Assembly (NCBI GenBank): GCA_017613435.1
Contig: JAGADU010000039.1
Location: forward strand, 1-36,314
From: Lachnospiraceae bacterium
GTDB lineage: Bacteria; Bacillota; Clostridia; Lachnospirales; Lachnospiraceae
DNA: 36,314 nucleotides
Direction of reading: 5' to 3'
In this document: positions 8,207 through 15,781 of the stretch, one piece after another
Position numbering within the stretch: the first letter of the stretch is position 1
Layout of the letters: each line of letters opens with the position of its first letter
Notes under the pieces: generated by a model
What the model was told of the DNA's origin: nothing
Database searches by the model: none
The model's input: the letters and a program-made list of their open reading frames with translations, nothing else
Position numbers and translations under genes: made by a program

Positions 8207-8224
8207 TGACAAGGAAAGTTGTCA
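8207..8224. promoter_or_regulatory. Operator 3, TGACAA-N6-TTGTCA
   Basis: Perfect arms TGACAA (8207-8212) and TTGTCA (8219-8224) with spacer GGAAAG. It starts 33 bases after operator 2, about three helical turns. Confidence 0.68.
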
Positions 8225-8302
8225 ATATCTTTTTTTGAAAAATTTTTTGAATCATCAAAAAGCCTGTAAACATGGCGTTTTACAGATCTTGTTTTATTTA
8301 TT

Positions 8303-8325
8303 CGATAATTTTTTATCGTTTATCG
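8303..8325. promoter_or_regulatory. TTATCG repeats just upstream of the DUF2975 promoter
   Basis: CGATAA (8303-8308) and TTATCG (8313-8318) are inverted with a 4-base spacer, and a further TTATCG follows at 8320-8325. The group ends 11 bases before the -35 box of the plus-strand promoter. It may be the site of a different regulator, possibly the second XRE protein acting on its own operon. The tract is AT-rich, so chance is possible. Confidence 0.35.
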
Positions 8326-8336
8326 TTAATTTTTTG

Positions 8337-8365
8337 TTGACAAAGATAAATTTCGGTGTTATTCT
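8337..8365 (+). promoter_or_regulatory. Sigma-A promoter for the DUF2975-XRE unit
   Basis: TTGACA (8337-8342), a 17-base spacer and TATTCT (8360-8365). The -35 box is perfect. The leader to the ATG at 8467 would be about 95 bases. Confidence 0.75.
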
Positions 8366-8466
8366 TCCCTTGTAACATACAAAAACCGGTTTTGAAAAAA
8401 TAAATTTTCATCGGTTTGAAGAACGGATTAACAACGACTCAAACCGAATCGTAAAAAGGAGTTATT

Positions 8467-9075
8467 ATGATCGAAGAGAATAAAAAACTTTCAAATGTTA
8501 AGAAAAGCTGCAAGGGAGCAAAGATAGTTTCGACAATCATCTTTATCGTGCTCCTCGCGGGCGCCGTATTATGTACGATATGCTCGATATTACTTTTCGC
8601 GGGAAGAGAAAAAACGGATCTGGAAATCAAAAACGCTCAGGCTTCCGGCTATGAAATGGATGTTGAATTCAAAGCGGGACCTTTTGTCCTCGGTTCGTTC
8701 GAAAACGGAGATTTCGTGGCGCATGAACCCATTGATTCCGATATTCCCGCCGTTGACAATTTCTTTAAAACAAATGCCGAATCACCCTCGGTTTACATGG
8801 GCACCTCTCTTTTTATAACGGCCATTATGATGCTGTTTTCGGCGTTTGCCTTCTTCCTGATTTCATCCGTGTTCTCCATCATCGTAAAAGAAGGCAATCC
8901 CTTCTGCAAAAGGGTGCTTAAAAGAACGCTTGTCGCAATGATAATATTAACCGTACTGGTCGGATTCAGTGCAGGTATTGCTTTCTTCGTACTCATGGGC
9001 TTTTTGACCTGGGTTATCTACACTGTGCTCGATTACGGTTGCGTACTTCAGATTCAGTCTGACGAGACATTATAA
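8467..9075 (+). CDS. DUF2975-like membrane protein
   Basis: A 202-residue protein with membrane helices at about 20-45, 113-140, 153-175 and 176-190, and an outside loop between the first two. The ending VLQIQSDETL and the preceding GNPFCKRVLKR segment match the DUF2975 pattern as I know it; members of this family are typically followed by a small XRE regulator, as here with a 13-base gap. AAAGGAG lies five bases before the ATG. The function of the family is not established; the pairing suggests that it senses or restrains the regulator at the membrane. It faces away from the CPBP unit. Confidence 0.8.
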   Translation: MIEENKKLSNVKKSCKGAKIVSTIIFIVLLAGAVLCTICSILLFAGREKTDLEIKNAQASGYEMDVEFKAGPFVLGSFENGDFVAHEPIDSDIPAVDNFFKTNAESPSVYMGTSLFITAIMMLFSAFAFFLISSVFSIIVKEGNPFCKRVLKRTLVAMIILTVLVGFSAGIAFFVLMGFLTWVIYTVLDYGCVLQIQSDETL

Positions 9076-9088
9076 CGGAGGGGAATAT

Positions 9089-9301
9089 ATGGGAAAAATA
9101 ATTTTAAGACTCGACCGTGTAATGGCCGACAGAAAAATATCTTTGAATGATTTGGCCGAAAAGGTGGGTGTTTCAAACGTCAACCTTTCCAAAATGAAAA
9201 CAGGCAAAATAAGTGCCATTCGCTTTTCGACTCTCGAAGCAATCTGCGAGGCACTCGAATGTCAGCCCGGAGACATTCTCGAATACAGCCGGGAAGAGTG
9301 A
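9089..9301 (+). CDS. XRE-family transcriptional regulator, YozG-like (regulator 2)
   Basis: A 70-residue regulator made of one helix-turn-helix of the type that accompanies DUF2975 proteins. The sequence opens MGKIILRLDRVMADRK, helix 2 is LNDLAEKVG, the recognition helix is SNVNLSKMKTGK (about 29-40), and it closes with ALECQPGDILEY. The ribosome site GGAGGGG lies seven bases before the ATG. The recognition helix differs from that of regulator 1, so the two probably bind different sites. It is co-transcribed with the DUF2975 gene and followed by a strong terminator. Confidence 0.9.
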   Translation: MGKIILRLDRVMADRKISLNDLAEKVGVSNVNLSKMKTGKISAIRFSTLEAICEALECQPGDILEYSREE

Positions 9302-9305
9302 TTAC

Positions 9306-9368
9306 ATGATAATTTTTGTAATTATAAATCTTTTGTCATTTCTGATCTTGTCGGAGATGTTTCCATAG
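9306..9368 (+). CDS. Possible 20-residue hydrophobic peptide
   Basis: An ATG-to-TAG frame starting four bases after the XRE stop encodes a peptide that opens MIIFVIINLLSFLIL, enough for one membrane helix. AAGAGTGAT lies before the ATG and partly matches the anti-Shine-Dalgarno sequence. It ends just before the terminator at 9373. It may be chance in T-rich DNA; the comparable frame at 6959-7018 beside the other XRE gene is the reason to list it. Confidence 0.3.
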   Translation: MIIFVIINLLSFLILSEMFP

Positions 9369-9372
9369 ATTA

Positions 9373-9400
9373 AGGACGGGGTTTTGCCCCGTCCTCTTTT
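9373..9400 (+). terminator. Rho-independent terminator after the DUF2975-XRE unit
   Basis: AGGACGGGG (9373-9381), loop TTTTG and CCCCGTCCT (9387-9395), followed by CTTTTATTC. The stem is a perfect 9 bp. It also lies just beyond the stop of the convergent membrane-protein gene at 9399 and may stop transcripts from both sides. Confidence 0.85.
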
Positions 9401-11237
9401 ATTCTTTCCTGTTTGCGTATGTGCAAAGATATGTGATTACCGGCATTGCGGCTATGTTTATATAAATGTATCGAATCCACGCCACCGGCGCAAGGAAACA
9501 GCTTAGCATGTACATAAAGGGAATCATCATCAAAGTAAGCCCCCTTCTGTCTTTTTTGTATAAAAGGAATGCAAAAGCCGCAAAATATGTCAAAACATAG
9601 AATGAACTTCTCCACGCATTTCCGAGAAGAGGAATCTTAAGACGCCCTTCTTTTTCGCCGTACATATAATCGAATATGCCGCTTCCCATCGGAAGATAAT
9701 TCATGTTTTCAACGGAAGGATAACCGTCATAAACGTTTTTGTTGTAAAGCTTTGTCGTTCCTGTAAGGAAATACGGGTATTCGAGAGGATACCAGTATCC
9801 GAGCGTCATTCCCGTTACCGATTCAAGGTACGATACCGGGTGCTTTAATCCGACTTTGACCACCAGTTTTAGGAAATTTATCTTGTTGGATTTAAGCAAA
9901 GCCTCGTTGGCGTCTTTTTTGATGCCGTCCGCTATTACAAAAGAATATTCGGAAAGCGCGTCTTCGGGAATATATGAAATGATTTCCCCGTATTCTGCGT
10001 CGGTCAGCGTATCTTTTTCACGAACCGCCACCCTTGCGAGACACGAAAGCGGAAGCGACATGCTCTCCCTCTCGGTATCCGTTTCACGAACGTTATATGC
10101 CTTCATCAGTATGTTTTCGCTGACTTTAAAGGCGAGAAATATCGATGCAGTAATAAGAATCACCGGAATTATTCTTTTTATTTTCTTTTGCAAAAGAAGA
10201 ATCAAAACGCCGCCCGCAACCACGGCATAAATCATATTGTTTCTGAAATGGCACGAAAGAGTCGAAGATAAGACGATTCCCGTTGCATAAAGCACTCTTT
10301 TTAAATGCTTTTTGGAATCCGTGTCTAAAAATCTTAACGCAAAAGTAAGCGCAATCAGAATAAATGCCGCGGACAAAACGCCCTTTATCGTTGAAATCGC
10401 AAACCACGCGTTTGCGGGATTAAGCAAAAATACAAAAAGTGCGGCGATTCGAATACTTTTTCTCACTCTTTTTTCGAAGAGATATTCCATAAAGAACGCC
10501 ACCGCAAAAGATAAAATTCCCATTTGAACGAGGGAGTAAATCATCATTCCGCTATTGACGTTTCCTCTCTGCAGGCCCCATTCGTAGGTTTTTCCGAGGA
10601 AAAGCGTGTGCAAAATCGAATGATGCGTGGTCATGCTGTTTGTCAGATAATCATGGAGCTGATAATCCGCATCGTATACGAAATTGATCGGCCAGTGATA
10701 AAGGAAAAGCGGAATAAAGCTTGCAAAAACGAGGCACCAGATTGCCAAAAGGTATAAAAGTCCGCCTTTAAGGAAGGATTTTTCTTCTTTTTCACCGTCT
10801 TTTTTTGTCCGATCGGAAACCATGCTTAAAAATCCGATGATTTCGGAAAGACAGGGGATTGTCAAAAAAGAAAGTCCGACGGCGACAACAACGGATATTG
10901 CGATATTTCGCCCCTCTCCCGAAAACGAATTGTTTCCGTAGAGCATGTATGCGCCCCAAACCGTCAAAAGACTTAAGGGAAGGGCGAATACTGCGGAGAT
11001 AATTACTCTTCTTTTGTCGCTTATTGCTTCTTTTTTGAAAAATCGGCGCAAAAGAATGCAGTCAAGCGCAAAAAAAGCTATGCATGCGGGATTCCATCCG
11101 AATGTTTCAGTCCCTAAATACCCTCCGTTCGAAGAGGTAATACCTGCCAGATAAGCGATTGAGAGCGCATTTATAAAAGCCGAAACAAAAATGAAAAATC
11201 CTTTTTTTTGCAGTTTTACGTCTTTAAATTTCTTCAT
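9399..11237 (-). CDS. Large polytopic membrane protein, possibly DUF6020/GT-C-like
   Basis: A 612-residue protein with about 12-14 membrane helices and one larger outside region (about 390-510). A loop near residues 180-200 reads YHWPINFVYDADYQLHDYL; an acidic tyrosine-rich loop of this kind early in a polytopic protein recalls GT-C glycosyltransferases and the uncharacterised DUF6020 family. I do not recognise it with certainty, and no catalytic residues can be named. The start has no good ribosome site: GGACGAG lies 13 bases before the ATG. It follows the AarF-like gene with a 25-base gap, so it may depend on that transcript. Confidence 0.75.
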   Translation of the reverse strand: MKKFKDVKLQKKGFFIFVSAFINALSIAYLAGITSSNGGYLGTETFGWNPACIAFFALDCILLRRFFKKEAISDKRRVIISAVFALPLSLLTVWGAYMLYGNNSFSGEGRNIAISVVVAVGLSFLTIPCLSEIIGFLSMVSDRTKKDGEKEEKSFLKGGLLYLLAIWCLVFASFIPLFLYHWPINFVYDADYQLHDYLTNSMTTHHSILHTLFLGKTYEWGLQRGNVNSGMMIYSLVQMGILSFAVAFFMEYLFEKRVRKSIRIAALFVFLLNPANAWFAISTIKGVLSAAFILIALTFALRFLDTDSKKHLKRVLYATGIVLSSTLSCHFRNNMIYAVVAGGVLILLLQKKIKRIIPVILITASIFLAFKVSENILMKAYNVRETDTERESMSLPLSCLARVAVREKDTLTDAEYGEIISYIPEDALSEYSFVIADGIKKDANEALLKSNKINFLKLVVKVGLKHPVSYLESVTGMTLGYWYPLEYPYFLTGTTKLYNKNVYDGYPSVENMNYLPMGSGIFDYMYGEKEGRLKIPLLGNAWRSSFYVLTYFAAFAFLLYKKDRRGLTLMMIPFMYMLSCFLAPVAWIRYIYINIAAMPVITYLCTYANRKE

Positions 11238-11262
11238 TTCGGGTTAACTCGTCCAATCCTTT

Positions 11263-12876
11263 TTATTTTCTTCTCTTTTGAATGATGACAATAAGTATTA
11301 TACCCATTACGAGGGCTGCGATAAAGCCCAAAAAACCGAGAACCGGGATTCCCAATATCTGCGGCTGCATGTCGGTGGTGCAAATCATGGCGGAACTGAT
11401 TATAACCGATGCCATGATTATGCAAAGAATCATATCTCCGACAAGCGTTTCGATACGCTTCATAAGGGGCTCGAATCCGACCGGTTCAATATTGATTTTG
11501 GTCTGTCCCTTTATTACGGCTTTCATAAGATCCGCCGAAAGAGACGGAATCGTCAGGGATTTTTTGGCGGAGTCGTAAACAGACTTAGCGTCCTGAACCA
11601 CCTCTTTTTTAAGGTCGAAATTCTCAAGCATTTCGTGCATTACTTTTCCGGAGAAAAGTTCCGCCATGTTGACGCCCGCGTTAAGCTTCGTGACAACGCC
11701 CTCCAGGGTGATGAGCGCACGAACGAGCATCGAGAAGCCCTTCGGCATCGATATTCCGTGTTTGGAAGCAAGTTCGACCACTTCGCTTAAAAGTTCGCCC
11801 ATGTTCAGATCTTCAAAATTAACGGAACAATATCTCTCCATCATTTCGTCGATGTCGTTAAAAAGGGCGGGATGATTGATTTCCCTTCCGGGATTTCCCA
11901 GCGCGATTACCGCATTTTTCATAAGATTGACGTCTTTTTGAACTACGGCCGTAATTGCGGTTTTAAGGATGTTCTGCTCTTTGGAACCGAGCCTTCCGAC
12001 CATTCCCCAGTCAAGCCAGACGATTTTGCCGTTTAATATTTCAAGATTGCCCTGGTGAGGATCGGCATGAAAGAGACCGTCGTCGAGAACCTGTTTCAAA
12101 AAGACATTTACGAGTTTGGTTGCAACTTCCTTTCTGTCATAACCCTCACTGTCGAGTTTTTCAAGATTTCCGATTGAAAATCCGTCGATGAAACTCATGG
12201 TCATGACTCTTTGCGTTGTATACGCCTCTTCGATGACGGGACAACTTACGTAATTGATTCCCTCCATGTTTTTGGCAAATTCCATCGTGGTCTCGGCTTC
12301 GATTCTGAAATCGAGTTCGTTAATCGAAACTTCTTTCAATTCCCGGACCAGCATGTCAAAATCCACTGTCTGATTGACCGGAGAAATCTTGGCCATTTTG
12401 GCCGCTTTCCCGAGAAGAGCAAAGTCCTTCATCATCATGTCCGCTACGTACGGACGCTGAACTTTGACAACCACTTTTCGTCCGTCGGGAAGAACCGCGG
12501 CATGAACCTGTGCTATGGAAGCGCTTCCCAAGGGCTTCTCGTCAATCGATTTGAAAAGCTTATCTACGGGAGCGCCAAGTTCGTTCTCTATTTCTTTTTT
12601 GATTACTTCTATATCAAGTGGAGTTACTTCGGCTCTTAAAAGTTCAAGTTCCTCGCAATATTCCCTGGGCAAAAAATCGCTCCTCGAACTCATTATCTGA
12701 CCGATTTTGATAAAAGTCGGTCCGAGATCCTCGAGAATATGTCTTAAAGTTACCGGGGTAAGGCCGTTCTTGACCAGATTGTGCTTTCGAATGACTCCGA
12801 GTATTTCCTCGAGACGTTTTGTTTCATCGAACATTTCCCTCGGAATGCTCTTTAATTTCATTTCCGCTTTAATCAT
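11263..12876 (-). CDS. AarF/ABC1/UbiB-family kinase-like protein
   Basis: A 537-residue atypical protein-kinase-like ATPase. Visible motifs are FIKIGQ (the family KxGQ, about 56-60), a glycine-poor loop GSASIAQVHAA, the lysine of VVVKVQRP (about 138), FHADPHQGN and the metal-binding LDWG. Two membrane helices close the chain (about 480-530). In other bacteria relatives support ubiquinone synthesis; in anaerobes without ubiquinone the role is unknown and may concern membrane lipids. The start is the ATG at 12876, which shares one base with the stop of the small gene before it (TGATG); a TTG one codon earlier is less likely. AAGGAAGGTGA precedes it. Confidence 0.9.
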   Translation of the reverse strand: MIKAEMKLKSIPREMFDETKRLEEILGVIRKHNLVKNGLTPVTLRHILEDLGPTFIKIGQIMSSRSDFLPREYCEELELLRAEVTPLDIEVIKKEIENELGAPVDKLFKSIDEKPLGSASIAQVHAAVLPDGRKVVVKVQRPYVADMMMKDFALLGKAAKMAKISPVNQTVDFDMLVRELKEVSINELDFRIEAETTMEFAKNMEGINYVSCPVIEEAYTTQRVMTMSFIDGFSIGNLEKLDSEGYDRKEVATKLVNVFLKQVLDDGLFHADPHQGNLEILNGKIVWLDWGMVGRLGSKEQNILKTAITAVVQKDVNLMKNAVIALGNPGREINHPALFNDIDEMMERYCSVNFEDLNMGELLSEVVELASKHGISMPKGFSMLVRALITLEGVVTKLNAGVNMAELFSGKVMHEMLENFDLKKEVVQDAKSVYDSAKKSLTIPSLSADLMKAVIKGQTKINIEPVGFEPLMKRIETLVGDMILCIIMASVIISSAMICTTDMQPQILGIPVLGFLGFIAALVMGIILIVIIQKRRK

Positions 12877-13289
12877 CAATCTTCACCTTCCTTCTTTTCT
12901 TTTAAGGTTTGACTGACTTTTTTAAGTGACAATTTGGATTCGTCGGGAGTGTCCTTCGCTTCCAAATCCAGGGCCTTTGCCTCTTTTTGCCCCTTCCTTT
13001 TGTCAAATTCGATTTCGGTTATTTTCCCGTCTTCGAGTTTTTCCCGGTTAAAATAAAGCGTTTTTCCGTCGCCCAAATCATAGGTTTTGTCTTCCTTTTC
13101 GCGCATTTGGCGACGTGCGGTTATTTCATCGCGGTTACCGTTGTAGAGGAGTTCCTCGTTGTCAACTTCTCCCATTCCGAAAATGACACTTCCTCTTCGA
13201 AGCAAATCTTTGATCTCTTCGTTTTGTTCGTCAATCGAGCCCAACGCTGCCAAAATCATATCTTTTGTTACGTCTTTGACTTTTTTCAT
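12876..13289 (-). CDS. Small charged protein upstream of the AarF-like gene
   Basis: A 137-residue soluble protein rich in Lys, Glu and Asp. The N-terminus (KDMILAALGSIDEQNEEIKDLLRRG) faintly resembles the small phasin-like proteins encoded next to AarF genes in Clostridia, but the resemblance is weak. The rest has a possible beta region (TYDLGDGKTLYFNREKLEDG) and a charged tail. GGGAGG lies six bases before the ATG. It is translationally coupled to the AarF-like gene and may be its regulatory partner; this is inference from gene order. Confidence 0.75.
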   Translation of the reverse strand: MKKVKDVTKDMILAALGSIDEQNEEIKDLLRRGSVIFGMGEVDNEELLYNGNRDEITARRQMREKEDKTYDLGDGKTLYFNREKLEDGKITEIEFDKRKGQKEAKALDLEAKDTPDESKLSLKKVSQTLKEKKEGED

Positions 13290-13377
13290 GTAAACCTCCC
13301 TGTATAAACGCGCTTTGCGAATCTTTTTTCAAGGATTGTTTTTATGCGATTGCCGCATCAGAGCAATTCTTTTATTA

Positions 13378-14829
13378 TTATTCTTCCTCAATCACAGCCT
13401 GAAATTTTCTTATGGATTCGGCCATATTTTCCTCGGTGATTTCACTAAACCATCCGAATCGAACCGTGGTTTTGGAAGCTTTGTCCTGATTGTTTAAAAT
13501 CTTTTCGTAATCGGCCCCGCTTATCGTATTCTGTTTGTCGTCATAATAATTTTCCGTCCTGCCGTTTTCGTCTCCCAACACTTCCTTGGCGCAGATTCGC
13601 TCAAGCACCGCCATGTCATACCGGAAAGACATCAAATAGTACTGCTTCTTTGAGCCGTTTCCTTCCAAATTGCAGTTTCCGTCCACGAGATATTTGTATC
13701 CTTCCATGGTTTCCAGGCGTTTGCAGGTGTTTATGGCGTAAAGATTCGGGGGCAGTTCGTAGAAATTCGGGTCGCTCAAACTGTTTGAATTAATCTTTTT
13801 TATACTTCCGTCGTTTTGAACCTCATATATGATCGAATAACCGTATCCTTCGCTTCCGCGGTGTCCGGATTTGATCACTTCGGGATAACCGTCACCGTCA
13901 AGATCCGTGATTGCATATGCAACGCCTTCTATCGTATCCTTTTCGCTTGCATCCCAAAGCATTTCGTCGGACAGTTCCCATTCTTTCGAATTTTCCAAAA
14001 GAATCTCAATCGGGCGGATATAGTTGACTTCAACTCCTTCCCATATTTCATCGTCCTTGTAATAATAATCCCGTCCTTCGTATCTGAAGGATTTTTTGTC
14101 ATCGGATATTTTTACTGCAAACGATGCATAAGAACCCCAGCCCGATCCCGGCTCGGATATCTCGCAAAGGTTTTCATCCGATCCGGATTTCGAAAAAAAC
14201 AGATCGTGACATTCCTGATACATGCAGGAATCCGCGTCGAAATACAAAAGTCCCTTGCCGGATTCGTATTCATATATGTCAAAATAATCCATGTTGTCGC
14301 TGACCCACCTGCCTTCGAAGAAATCGAATAATTCCTTGTCGGTTTCTTCTCTCTCGATTATGTTTTGCTCTGCGACTTTGGATTTTTCTCTTTGTTTCTC
14401 CCTCTCCTCGGCAGTGTAATAATGATTCACGTCTCCTTTATAGTCGCTCCATCCCAGATCAGTTGCCCCTGTACGCCAAATGCATACGTACGCGGACGTA
14501 TTAAGCTGTCTGAATCTAACTTCGTATTCGCCGGAGTAAACGTCCAAAGAGGTAATTGCCGTCGGATTGTCGGAATAAACGGTTATGGTACTGTTCCCTG
14601 CGTCGATGGTGGCCTTGGAATCGTCGGATGTCGAAAAGTTCGTAAAATCAGAGCCGCCTTTGAAACTTATTTTTACCCTGTCGTCGTAATAAACGGTTTT
14701 GGTGATATAAAACCAATCCGGATGGGATATGTTTTTTACGTCATAGGTATAGGCCGTACCCTTGGAGCATCCCAGAACGCACAAAATACCGAATATGGCT
14801 GTTATTATCGTCAATATGTTTTTCTTCAT
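13378..14829 (-). CDS. Lipoprotein of unknown function
   Basis: A 483-residue exported protein with a lipoprotein signal: MKKN, a hydrophobic run, and a lipobox VLGC with the modified cysteine at about 21. After maturation it would be anchored on the outside of the cytoplasmic membrane. The mature part is rich in Tyr, Asp, Ser and Glu. Near the middle, ITDLDGDGYPEVIKSG resembles a calcium-binding FG-GAP/VCBS-type strand-loop, a single copy. No enzyme motif is seen. GGGAGGAAAAAAC precedes the ATG. The gene stands alone between the small charged gene and araD, with a terminator of the preceding unit upstream. Confidence 0.82.
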   Translation of the reverse strand: MKKNILTIITAIFGILCVLGCSKGTAYTYDVKNISHPDWFYITKTVYYDDRVKISFKGGSDFTNFSTSDDSKATIDAGNSTITVYSDNPTAITSLDVYSGEYEVRFRQLNTSAYVCIWRTGATDLGWSDYKGDVNHYYTAEEREKQREKSKVAEQNIIEREETDKELFDFFEGRWVSDNMDYFDIYEYESGKGLLYFDADSCMYQECHDLFFSKSGSDENLCEISEPGSGWGSYASFAVKISDDKKSFRYEGRDYYYKDDEIWEGVEVNYIRPIEILLENSKEWELSDEMLWDASEKDTIEGVAYAITDLDGDGYPEVIKSGHRGSEGYGYSIIYEVQNDGSIKKINSNSLSDPNFYELPPNLYAINTCKRLETMEGYKYLVDGNCNLEGNGSKKQYYLMSFRYDMAVLERICAKEVLGDENGRTENYYDDKQNTISGADYEKILNNQDKASKTTVRFGWFSEITEENMAESIRKFQAVIEEE

Positions 14830-14952
14830 GTTTTTTCCTCCCGTGCCGGTATTGAACTTTCATATCAAAGATACGATTAAACCGCCTGTTTTTATGGCAT
14901 TCGGGTACCTTTTGGCCTTTGTGTTTACATGCATTCAATATCTTTACTCTAT

Positions 14953-14958
14953 ATTATA
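14953..14958 (-). promoter_or_regulatory. Possible -10 box for the lipoprotein gene
   Basis: TATAAT on the minus strand right after the araD terminator; the -35 region (CTTTTA at 17 bases) is poor. The leader would be about 115 bases. Confidence 0.3.
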
Positions 14959-14969
14959 CTTCGTAAACA

Positions 14970-15015
14970 AAAAAATAAAAGTCAGGTTATACCTTTGCGA
15001 TATCCTGACTTTTAT
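14970..15015 (-). terminator. Rho-independent terminator after araD
   Basis: ATAAAAGTCAGG (14975-14986) and CCTGACTTTTAT (15004-15015) form a perfect 12 bp inverted repeat around a 17-base loop. On the minus strand it continues into a T run. It lies 41 bases beyond the araD stop. Confidence 0.8.
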
Positions 15016-15055
15016 ATTGCAAGTTTGTTAACGAATCAAATCGGGCGGTGCTTTT

Positions 15056-15751
15056 CTACTTCTGTCCGTAGTATGCGTTCGCACCGTGCTTTCTGTAATA
15101 ATGCTTATCCTGCAACTCCTGTGGCGCTCTTTTGACTTCGGGATTTATCTGCTCGGTGAAAAGAGCCATCTTGGCAACTTCCTCCATAACAACCGCGTTA
15201 TGAACGGCATTGTCGGCATCCTTGCCCCATGCAAAAGGTCCGTGATTCTTGCAAAGAACACCGCATACGGCTTCGGGATCTTTTCCGAGACGATTGAATT
15301 CCGATACAATGAGCTTTCCGGTATTAAGCTCGTATGCCTCGTCAATTTCCTCTTTTGTAAGGCATCTCACGCAGGGAATATCTCCGTAAAAATAATCCGC
15401 ATGCGTCGTTCCGTAGCAGGGAATGTCTCTTCCCGCCTGCGCAAAACTTGTCGCATATGTGGAATGTGTGTGAACGACTCCTCCGATTTCGGGAAATCCC
15501 TTGTAAAGTTCAAGATGCGTGGGCGTATCGGATGAAGGATTGAGCTTTCCCTCAACAACATTTCCTTCCAAATCCACAACCACCATATCTTCGGGCTTCA
15601 TCACATCATAATCCACGCCGCTCGGCTTAATGACAAACAACCCCTTCTCTCTGTCTATCGCACTTACGTTTCCCCATGTAAAAGTCACGAGTCCGTGCTT
15701 CGGAAGAAGCATATTCGCTTCATACACCTTCTGTTTCAATTCTTCAAGCAT
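15056..15751 (-). CDS. araD: L-ribulose-5-phosphate 4-epimerase
   Basis: A 231-residue cytosolic class II aldolase-fold enzyme that converts L-ribulose 5-phosphate to D-xylulose 5-phosphate, linking arabinose use to the pentose phosphate pathway. Motifs are [16 protein letters not shown], the metal-site HTH pair (His about 94 and 96) in [23 protein letters not shown], and NHGPFAWG (His about 170). Length matches AraD. AGGAGAAAGGA precedes the ATG. The FGGY kinase upstream would supply its substrate if that enzyme acts on L-ribulose. The 332-base gap between the two genes is filled by a palindromic element. Confidence 0.93.
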   Translation of the reverse strand: MLEELKQKVYEANMLLPKHGLVTFTWGNVSAIDREKGLFVIKPSGVDYDVMKPEDMVVVDLEGNVVEGKLNPSSDTPTHLELYKGFPEIGGVVHTHSTYATSFAQAGRDIPCYGTTHADYFYGDIPCVRCLTKEEIDEAYELNTGKLIVSEFNRLGKDPEAVCGVLCKNHGPFAWGKDADNAVHNAVVMEEVAKMALFTEQINPEVKRAPQELQDKHYYRKHGANAYYGQK

Positions 15752-15781
15752 TGTCTGTATTCCTTTCTCCTGTATATTTAT

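Larger units (their letters stand above)
8087..8466. other. Divergent control region between the CPBP and DUF2975 units
   Basis: No gene is seen in these 380 bases. The region holds, left to right, a TATAAA (8123-8128, minus strand) with no clear -35 partner, three operators of the form TGACAA-N6-TTGTC(A/G) (8153-8224), a group of TTATCG repeats (8303-8325) and a good plus-strand promoter (8337-8365). It is AT-rich compared with the genes around it. Confidence 0.75.
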
